A DNA stretch of 7,321 nucleotides. It comes from Thiomicrospira sp. UBA5634 (GTDB lineage: Bacteria > Pseudomonadota > Gammaproteobacteria > Thiomicrospirales > Thiomicrospiraceae). A model generated the notes under the pieces. The model made no database searches. It saw only the letters and a list, made by a program, of their open reading frames with translations, and was not told where the DNA came from. The stretch is from assembly GCA_002421475.1 (NCBI GenBank), contig DIJW01000233.1:1-7321 (forward strand). Direction: 5' to 3'. Positions 1-6,032 of the stretch are shown here, in pieces. Position numbers and translations under genes: made by a program. Numbering within the stretch: the first letter of the stretch is position 1; each line of letters starts with the position of its first letter.

Positions 1-63
1 GAATATAAAACCAGTGATGGTTACGATAACCCAATTTTGGCACTGGCTTTAACGCCGATTTAA
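1..63 (+). CDS. 3' tail of a possible convergent gene, product unknown
   Basis: The first 63 bases read as 20 open codons followed by TAA (61-63) on the plus strand, ending in the residues LALALTPI. The rest of the gene would lie left of the window. Support is modest: twenty open codons can occur by chance, and no family can be recognised from so short a tail. The frame stops just before a small gap and faces the end of the phosphodiesterase gene, which is how a convergent neighbour would look. It lacks the terminal aromatic residue typical of outer-membrane barrels. No function is assigned. Confidence 0.4.
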   Translation, partial: EYKTSDGYDNPILALALTPI

Positions 64-68
64 ACTAC

Positions 69-103
69 CAGGCCTGGCGGCATACAAAACATCACCAGGC
101 CTG
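69..103. repeat. Inverted pair of CCAGGCCTGG palindromes between convergent genes
   Basis: CAGGCCTGG at 69-77 and CCAGGCCTG at 95-103 are perfect reverse complements, giving a 9-bp stem around a 17-base loop. Each arm is also nearly self-complementary, so a cruciform or two small hairpins is equally possible. The position just after the stop codons of two converging genes suits a shared transcription terminator. However, neither strand has a proper T-tract after the stem: the minus strand continues GTAGTTTAAA and the plus strand AAATCGC. It is therefore called a repeat that might slow or end transcription, not a confident intrinsic terminator. Confidence 0.55.
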
Positions 104-110
104 AAATCGC

Positions 111-2492
111 TTACAAACTGGCAAAATCAATATTCACTTGATCAATAGATTCCGGTGGTAAATAACGTTTGGCGTACTCCAAATATAAACCGGATTGATA
201 AAAAAACTTCACCAAACCTCGGTCTAAATCATCTTCTTTAGCCATAAAATATAAAATTTTCATCGCCATGGATAATGAGTTAGGTTTTTTATACGGACGA
301 TCATATGCGGTTAACGCTTCAAACACATCGGCAACTGCCAAGATACGTGCTTCAAACGAAATTTCATCCCCTTTTAAACCCAGCGGATAACCTTTACCGT
401 TAATTTTTTCATGATGCGCCCCGGCTATATGCGGGATGTCCTTATATTTATCCGGGAAAGGCAGTTTTTTTAGTACTTCTAAACCGATTTCCGCATGTTG
501 ATTAATAATCAAACGCTCTTCTTCGGTTAATGTGCCTTTTTGTACGACTAAACAATAGGCCTCTTCCTGGGTAATTAACGCAACTGGCTCGCCGTTAATC
601 ATAAAGGGTTCATCAGCCAATCGCTGAATAGCAATGACCTGTTCATTCGGTAAAAACTCGCCGCCGGCATTACTTTTGGACACCAATGCCAAACCCTCAT
701 CCAGAGCTTGTAACTGCGCAATTAACGCCGTCTCAATTAAGCTTTTATTCTCGGGTTGCTGCAATTGCGCTTCCAAGGCGGCCGCACGCAATTTGGCACG
801 AATCATTTCCGCACGTAACGTCACCAGTTCAATGCGATCAAAATGACCATCCAACTTAGTCGCTTTATCCATCACCGTTTCGGGTGTCGCCAACTTACCG
901 ATATCATGCATTAACGCAGCTAGTTTAATTTGTTTGGCCTGCTCGACATTAAAATGTTTATCCGGGTAAAAAGTCCGGTCAGTATTGACGGCATCCGCAA
1001 TCAACTCGGTGATATTCACCATCCGCGTAATATGGCCGGCGGTATAACCCGATTTGCGCCCCATCGTATAAATAATCGCCCCCAAAAACGCTTCCAATAA
1101 ATTTTCCAAGTCATCAATTAACTTGGCGTTGGTTAGCGCGACTGCCGCTTGTGAAGCCAGTGACAAGGTAATCTCTTCGCATGCCGACGTAAAACTGATC
1201 GTGTTGCCGGTTTCAGGATGTTTTTTATTTAACAGTTGCAACACCCCAATGACTTTTTGCTCAAAGTTTCGCAACGGAATCACCAGCATGGACTGCGATC
1301 GGTAACCGGTACCGGCATCAAATTTTTTCGTCCCCTCAAACGAAAAACCTTCGGCTTGATACACGTCTTCAATATTGATTACCCGATCCTCCAGCGCACA
1401 GGTTGCCGCCACCATTTTTTTGTTTTCACTACCATCGTCTAAATATAACGCCAACGGCGGCCAGGTGATCGGTGTACCGGTACCGCCCATTTTGATGCCG
1501 AGCGAGTCTGTCTGCGCGACCGTAAAATGCAACTGGTTATCTTTAAGCATATACAGGGTTCCGCCGTCTGCGGCGGTGAGATTTTTGGCTTCGGTCACAA
1601 TCATTTCCAACAAATGATTGAGGTTTTTTTCCGCCGATAAGGCAATGCCGATGCGGTTAAGTTTTTTAATCCGTTCTGACTGATCCAATTCAGCCTGCGC
1701 TTTGACGATTTGTCCGCTGGCAATTTCGATTTCATCGCCTTCCGACAATACATGGCTTGCCGCTAAACCTATTTGTTTCAGTTCAGCCATAATTTCGTCA
1801 TTAAACGCCGGTTTTAAATGAAAAACATAAACCTGCACATCATCACGACGTAAAAGGCTTAACTCCTCTGCCAATAACGCCGGGGTAAGATGCAAACTGG
1901 CTCGCGCTACCGTCAGCAATTTATTGGGAAACGATACATCTACAATGACCGATTTAATGCGCGGATCATCATTAACGCGTTGCCATAACTCCGGGTTTTT
2001 AAAGCTGTCGGCAGAAAACAAACAAGCATCATTATCACGCTCAATCAAATAACCGCAGGTCGCCACCGTGTGATAAGCCTTAACCGGTGTCAACACCAGG
2101 CCTGGTTCTACTTCATATCGCTGATCAAGTTCAATCGGAATAAACTGAATGGCAAAATGTGCTGAGTCAATCAGCGGAATTTGGGCAAAATCCGGCCAAA
2201 TATCACCATTAAACACATGATTTTTTAAGGTATTTAATGTCGCAGGTAAGCCAAATATTTGCAACGGTTTACGACGTTTTGCAAAAAAATGATCTATAAA
2301 AAAACCCAAATCAAGAATATGATCCAAATGGGCATGGGTCAGAAATATGCGCTCGATCTGTTCGGCGTCGTCACCTAAGGCCGACATCACATTTCCCGCA
2401 TCAATTAAGGTGGTTGGCGAGAGCTGGATACAGGTTGTTTGTGCGCCAATCGCACGGCCGCCATGAGCGCCCAAAAACCGAATGTTATTCAT
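111..2492 (-). CDS. Class II cAMP-phosphodiesterase-like MBL domain + GAF + HD-GYP signalling protein
   Basis: This 793-residue protein has no signal peptide or membrane segment, so it is predicted to be cytoplasmic. Residues 1-258 form a metallo-beta-lactamase fold with a complete metal set: H53, H55, D57 and H58 in THAHLDH, then H141, D162 and H225. The stretches VDVSFPN (184-190), HLTP (201-204) and HLKP (225-228) resemble class II cyclic-nucleotide phosphodiesterases, so cAMP hydrolysis is the best guess; an RNase Z-like or other hydrolase role is not excluded. Residues about 275-455 are a GAF domain of the type often fused to HD-GYP (GYRSQSMLVIP at 396-406). Residues about 460-745 are HD-GYP, the c-di-GMP phosphodiesterase family: H487, HDIGK at 529-533, H666, HHEKINGKGYP at 693-703 and D722. 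The usual R and D of the HHExxDGxGYP signature are K and N here. A charged, largely helical insertion of roughly 105 residues lies between HDIGK and H666. The ATG start is supported by GGAG 7 bases upstream. It is the last gene of the operon, 15 bases after the cyclase. Confidence 0.88.
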   Translation of the reverse strand: MNNIRFLGAHGGRAIGAQTTCIQLSPTTLIDAGNVMSALGDDAEQIERIFLTHAHLDHILDLGFFIDHFFAKRRKPLQIFGLPATLNTLKNHVFNGDIWPDFAQIPLIDSAHFAIQFIPIELDQRYEVEPGLVLTPVKAYHTVATCGYLIERDNDACLFSADSFKNPELWQRVNDDPRIKSVIVDVSFPNKLLTVARASLHLTPALLAEELSLLRRDDVQVYVFHLKPAFNDEIMAELKQIGLAASHVLSEGDEIEIASGQIVKAQAELDQSERIKKLNRIGIALSAEKNLNHLLEMIVTEAKNLTAADGGTLYMLKDNQLHFTVAQTDSLGIKMGGTGTPITWPPLALYLDDGSENKKMVAATCALEDRVINIEDVYQAEGFSFEGTKKFDAGTGYRSQSMLVIPLRNFEQKVIGVLQLLNKKHPETGNTISFTSACEEITLSLASQAAVALTNAKLIDDLENLLEAFLGAIIYTMGRKSGYTAGHITRMVNITELIADAVNTDRTFYPDKHFNVEQAKQIKLAALMHDIGKLATPETVMDKATKLDGHFDRIELVTLRAEMIRAKLRAAALEAQLQQPENKSLIETALIAQLQALDEGLALVSKSNAGGEFLPNEQVIAIQRLADEPFMINGEPVALITQEEAYCLVVQKGTLTEEERLIINQHAEIGLEVLKKLPFPDKYKDIPHIAGAHHEKINGKGYPLGLKGDEISFEARILAVADVFEALTAYDRPYKKPNSLSMAMKILYFMAKEDDLDRGLVKFFYQSGLYLEYAKRYLPPESIDQVNIDFASL
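2096..2105. repeat. Iterated palindrome CCAGGCCTGG, copy inside the phosphodiesterase gene
   Basis: This is an exact 10-base palindrome that extends to the 12-base ACCAGGCCTGGT at 2095-2106. On the minus strand it is read as CCA GGC CTG GTG (Pro-Gly-Leu-Val, residues 130-133). That is a different codon phase from the two copies in the cyclase gene. It contains two overlapping CCWGG sites and a central AGGCCT. Confidence 0.8.
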
Positions 2493-2499
2493 CTGAAAA

Positions 2500-2503
2500 C
2501 TCC
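2500..2503 (-). promoter_or_regulatory. Ribosome binding site of the phosphodiesterase gene
   Basis: GGAG lies 7 bases before the ATG, inside the 15-base gap after the cyclase TAG. It is the strongest Shine-Dalgarno match in the cluster and fixes this start. No promoter-like element fits in so short a gap. Confidence 0.7.
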
Positions 2504-2507
2504 AAAG

Positions 2508-4661
2508 CTATTTACTTGTCAGCGTAAATACGCCGTCAAAGTCTTGTGGCGGATAAGCTAAATAATGTTCACAACGTTCTAGGTATAGCGTGTATAACGG
2601 CTGTGGATACTGGGTCTGTAATTGATTAAATAAATCAAATGCTTGATCAAACCAGGCCTGGTGGTAAGCTGTTTGAGCTTGCTGATAAAGCGCTGCTTCT
2701 GCATCTGATATCAGATACCAGGCCTGGTGTTTAAATCCTAAACACTCATACACACTCACCGGTTGAGCCTTGCCTTTAACTCGCACTTTATCTAAAAATC
2801 GAATCAAATACTGATCGCCAAACGCTAATTGTTGAAGCGTAAATTCAGTCAATACAATATGCGCAGTATAGGTTTTACACAATCCTTCCGCGCGTGAGGC
2901 CAAGTTAACCGAATCACCGATACAGGTATAATCGGACCGTCCGCTTGACCCCATTTCCCCCACTACGGCCAACCCGGTATTTAAACCGATACCAATATTG
3001 ATCGGCGGAATTCCTTCCACTTGCAGCGCCTGATTTAAACGCGTTAAAGCAAAAATTTGTTCAATTGACGCCTTTAAGGCTTCATCGGCGTGATGCTCGA
3101 TCGCAACCGGCGCATTCCAATACGCCATAATCGCGTCACCGATAAATTTATCTACCGTGCCTTGGTGCGCGGTAATAATATCCACCATCGGTGTCATATA
3201 ACGATTTAACAGTTTAATTAAAGCCTGCGGTGAACTCATGGCTTCTGACAACGCGGTAAAGCCGCGTATATCGCTAAAGAAAATCGTTATTTCTTGCTCT
3301 TTACCTTCCAGCACTAAATTATCTGAATGGTTAATTAATTCCTCAACAACAGCGCGTGAAACTTTTTTAGCAAAGCGGTTTAAAATCAACGTTTTTTGTT
3401 TTGACTCGTAAAAATAATTAATAACCGTACCGAGTAAAAACAGGGTTACCAAACTAACAATCGGCATCCAGGTGTGTAACAGCAAACCTTGTTGGGTGAA
3501 TAAATAAAAATGCCCAAACCAAACACCGGCTAACAAAATTGCTAACACGGTAAAACTCCACAGCGAAGCCAGATAAATTAGAGCAACACCTAAGCTTACA
3601 ATAACTACAAACAACGTCAGTACATCGACACCCATCACCCACATAGGTTTAGCGATAAAGTCTTGATTAAGGATATTATCTAATACAGTTGCATGCACCT
3701 CTACCCCAGGATAGACACTTTCAAACGGCGTACTGCGCAAATCAAGCAATCCGGCAGCAGAGGTACCCAATAACGCCAACTTACCTTCAATGCGCGCCGG
3801 ATCGACGGTTCGATTAATCACATCGGCAGCCGAAATATAATCATATTGATACGCGCCGCCGCGATAGTTCACCATTATGCGACCGAATTGATCCGTCGGA
3901 ATACGCAAATCACCAAGCTGAACTGCACTGACACCTTGATCTTCATACTCGATACTGATTCGACTTTCATCAAACGCAATGCGCATCATCTCCAAGCTTA
4001 ACGCTGGATATAACAACCCATCATACTCCATCACCAGCGGCACACTGCGAACCACACCATCAGAGTCAGGAACGGTATTGAAATAACCGCTGGAATAGGC
4101 CGCCTGTTGCATAACTGGCAAATTCAGTATCGGTCGATGAGCTTTTAATAAATAGGATTGATTCGGTTTGTTGCGTTCAACAATAATCGCTTTGGCAGGA
4201 GGCATCACATCCGCTGCAATGGTGTCGTCAACCAATGCAAAGATATAACCTAAAATGGTGGGCGTATTGGCAATCGTTTGGGCAAGCTGTACATCAAAAT
4301 CTGGTAAGTCATCATCAGAACGTCCTAAATTTTGCATTACCCGCTTTGGTGAACTGTTATCCGGTTCGGCAAACACCACGTCCAACCCCACCATACCGAT
4401 ACCCAAATCTGCTAGGTTTTGCAACAATAAAGCCACTCGATCACGCGGCCAAGGCCATTGACCATATTGTTTAAGACTGGGTTCATCAATGTCGATAATA
4501 ACGATATTGTTGTCAGCCGATACCTCACCGCGTAACAATAACATCTGATCTTTGAGTTTAAGCTCAAAAGGTTTCCACAAAACAGGTTGATAAATATAGA
4601 CAAACAAACTGCCAAACAACACACTCATTAATAAGGCTATTTGTAGCAGCGTTCGACTCAC
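2508..4661 (-). CDS. CHASE2-domain class III (IIIb-type) adenylate cyclase
   Basis: This 717-residue membrane enzyme is predicted to make cAMP from ATP in response to a periplasmic or envelope signal. Residues about 5-24 are an N-terminal membrane segment. Residues about 35-335 match a CHASE2 periplasmic sensor: VIIDIDEPSL at 54-63, WPWPRD at 69-74, GLDVVFAEPD at 92-101, and GTSAAGLLDLR at 299-309. Three membrane helices follow at about 341-364, 366-388 and 395-418. The cyclase domain spans about 455-640 and keeps all key residues: metal ligands D464 (FFSDIRGF) and D509 (KFIGD), purine contacts K505 and T579 (DYTCIGD), and transition-state N586 and R590 (VNLASR). The Lys/Thr purine pair is the class IIIb pattern. 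A helical, TPR-like tail (about 645-717) ends in PPQDFDGVFTLTSK, an ending I recall from other CHASE2 cyclases. The GTG start is chosen because GAGG sits 9 bases upstream; the next in-frame Met (residue 12) would cut into the first membrane helix. It begins 3 bases after the barrel gene. Confidence 0.93.
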   Translation of the reverse strand: MSRTLLQIALLMSVLFGSLFVYIYQPVLWKPFELKLKDQMLLLRGEVSADNNIVIIDIDEPSLKQYGQWPWPRDRVALLLQNLADLGIGMVGLDVVFAEPDNSSPKRVMQNLGRSDDDLPDFDVQLAQTIANTPTILGYIFALVDDTIAADVMPPAKAIIVERNKPNQSYLLKAHRPILNLPVMQQAAYSSGYFNTVPDSDGVVRSVPLVMEYDGLLYPALSLEMMRIAFDESRISIEYEDQGVSAVQLGDLRIPTDQFGRIMVNYRGGAYQYDYISAADVINRTVDPARIEGKLALLGTSAAGLLDLRSTPFESVYPGVEVHATVLDNILNQDFIAKPMWVMGVDVLTLFVVIVSLGVALIYLASLWSFTVLAILLAGVWFGHFYLFTQQGLLLHTWMPIVSLVTLFLLGTVINYFYESKQKTLILNRFAKKVSRAVVEELINHSDNLVLEGKEQEITIFFSDIRGFTALSEAMSSPQALIKLLNRYMTPMVDIITAHQGTVDKFIGDAIMAYWNAPVAIEHHADEALKASIEQIFALTRLNQALQVEGIPPINIGIGLNTGLAVVGEMGSSGRSDYTCIGDSVNLASRAEGLCKTYTAHIVLTEFTLQQLAFGDQYLIRFLDKVRVKGKAQPVSVYECLGFKHQAWYLISDAEAALYQQAQTAYHQAWFDQAFDLFNQLQTQYPQPLYTLYLERCEHYLAYPPQDFDGVFTLTSK
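2652..2661. repeat. Iterated palindrome CCAGGCCTGG, first copy inside the cyclase gene
   Basis: This exact copy extends to ACCAGGCCTGGT at 2651-2662. On the minus strand it encodes part of His-Gln-Ala-Trp at residues 667-670. It lies 66 bases from the next copy. The two could pair in the message as a 12-bp stem with a loop of about 54 bases. Confidence 0.8.
2718..2727. repeat. Iterated palindrome CCAGGCCTGG, second copy inside the cyclase gene
   Basis: This exact copy extends to ACCAGGCCTGGT at 2717-2728. On the minus strand it again encodes part of His-Gln-Ala-Trp, at residues 645-648 at the beginning of the C-terminal helical tail. Confidence 0.8.
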
Positions 4662-4664
4662 TGC

Positions 4665-6032
4665 TTAAAACCTCAAAATATAGTTAAAGGCTAACAGGGT
4701 TTTATTAAACGTATAAGGGCCTTGATTAGAGTCATGAATAGCATGCCCCAGCCCACCGCTTAACATAGATTGACGATTTAATTGATACATCGCCCCCATA
4801 TCCAGTTTGCTGACCTGGTCGTGACGTTTATTCATAAATAAAGCATCGTATTGTTTGTAATCAGTGTTACGCAACGACAAAGCTCCGTTCAAACGCCAAC
4901 GATTATTAAGCACTTTGCTGGCATCAAATTTTAAGGTCATTTCTGTTAAAGAGGCCGGATCGCTCGGCGTTTCATTAGACTGTTGACGGCTTTCATAAAT
5001 CCATTGTGCGCCAAGAATTAAAGGTTTACGGCCAATCGCATGACGATAATGTAAACCATAAATATTTGCCAATGCGTTACGGTTGTCATTGATGCCGTCA
5101 TATTGCATATTGCGCACTTTATAATCTGCCGCCAAAGTTTGAGTAGGCGATAACATCTGGCTAAAACCGGCGCCAATCGACTGGTTACTCATATAACCTT
5201 CACCATCAACAAATACGCGGTCAAATTCGATCGGAAAAGTGACTTTATAAATATCTTTCACATAAGTGGGGGTTGCACTGGCCGAAAAATAGAGTAGATC
5301 GTTTTCTGGCACGTCTTTGTTGATTTTATTAAATCCAACCAATTGGCTGTTTAACGTCCAGGCGCCACGTGCTCCAAAATCATAACCGTGGTTGTAAACC
5401 AATGTTTGACCAAAGCCGATATCAGAAACCTCATCATTCCCTGACAACTCTAAACCGCCAAAGCCGGGTAAATCAAAACTACTGGACTCACCGATATCAT
5501 TACGTGCATTTGAGTCATAATTCAAACCCAGCACCAACGTAAAGGCATGATCGTGGCGGCTGCGCGCTTTAGCAATTCGACTTTTAAATAGCAGCACATT
5601 GTTTTTTACCACATCCGGCAAATCTGCCCGTAACGCAATATCCAACTCAGCATTCGCCATATCAAGTTCGCCGGTTTCATAATATAAACGAGCCAACTCC
5701 AAACGAGTACGACTGTGTTGGGGGTTCAGCATTAACACCCGATCAAATGCCGCCATCGCTGCATCGTAATTTTTTAACTCCAGGGCACTGCTACCTAAGT
5801 AAAAATTCAACGTTAAACTACCGGGGGCCTTACGCCATAATTGCTCAAACGCCACCAATGCCCGTTTGAATTGACGTGTGTCATACAAAGCTTTGGCCTG
5901 TTCAAACTGATTACGCATCCCTTGTTCGGTTAAAACGGCCTCTGTCGAATCCGCCAATGTTGTTTGCGCAAGTACACCACTCGGCATTAACACAACCGCT
6001 AAAACTAAATAATTTAATCTGACTTTTTTCAT
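4665..6032 (-). CDS. TPR-containing outer-membrane barrel, Slam/DUF560-like exporter
   Basis: This 455-residue outer-membrane protein starts with a clear Sec signal peptide (MKKVR, hydrophobic core, likely cleavage after VLA at residues 20-22). Residues about 38-145 hold roughly three TPR-type helical repeats, for example DTRQFKRALVAFEQLW and KNYDAAMAAFDRVLMLNP. The segment SRTRLELARLYYETGELDMA at 107-126 is typical of the TPR region of Slam-like proteins. From about 163 to the end, alternating beta strands form a barrel that opens with LVLGLNYDSNARND (166-179) and ends in NYILRF, with the C-terminal Phe recognised by the BAM machinery. Size and layout fit surface lipoprotein assembly modulators (type XI secretion, DUF560), which move proteins carrying TbpB-like barrels across the outer membrane; the upstream gene encodes such a C-terminus. 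A plain TPR-porin remains possible. Its ATG overlaps the upstream TAA by one base (TAATG) with AAGG 10 bases before, implying translational coupling. Confidence 0.82.
   Translation of the reverse strand: MKKVRLNYLVLAVVLMPSGVLAQTTLADSTEAVLTEQGMRNQFEQAKALYDTRQFKRALVAFEQLWRKAPGSLTLNFYLGSSALELKNYDAAMAAFDRVLMLNPQHSRTRLELARLYYETGELDMANAELDIALRADLPDVVKNNVLLFKSRIAKARSRHDHAFTLVLGLNYDSNARNDIGESSSFDLPGFGGLELSGNDEVSDIGFGQTLVYNHGYDFGARGAWTLNSQLVGFNKINKDVPENDLLYFSASATPTYVKDIYKVTFPIEFDRVFVDGEGYMSNQSIGAGFSQMLSPTQTLAADYKVRNMQYDGINDNRNALANIYGLHYRHAIGRKPLILGAQWIYESRQQSNETPSDPASLTEMTLKFDASKVLNNRWRLNGALSLRNTDYKQYDALFMNKRHDQVSKLDMGAMYQLNRQSMLSGGLGHAIHDSNQGPYTFNKTLLAFNYILRF
4671..4674 (-). promoter_or_regulatory. 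Ribosome binding site deciding the GTG start of the cyclase
   Basis: GAGG lies 9 bases before the GTG at 4661, within the last codons of the barrel gene. It justifies the GTG start and keeps the full N-terminal membrane helix in the protein. Confidence 0.65.

Noticed and set aside
1149..1164. TGTGAAGCCAGTGACA, loosely like a CRP (cAMP receptor) site
   Set aside because: It matches only one half-site well and lies inside the GAF coding region far from any start; the operon promoter where a CRP site would matter is outside the window.
1297..1316. Repeated GGTACCGG-like sequence near 1300 and again near 1477
   Set aside because: Both encode Gly-Thr-Gly runs of the GAF domain in the same reading phase, so protein coding explains them.
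634..1617. Several short plus-strand open frames opposite the phosphodiesterase gene
   Set aside because: They are antisense shadows: rich in Cys and Ser, mutually overlapping, without starts supported by Shine-Dalgarno sequences.
3454..3642. 62-codon minus-strand open frame rich in Cys
   Set aside because: It lies in an alternate frame of the three membrane helices of the cyclase; Cys/Phe-rich content is typical of such shadows.
4235..4624. Short open frames on both strands within the CHASE2 coding region
   Set aside because: They overlap the conserved sensor domain in other frames and show no domain, signal peptide or start signal.
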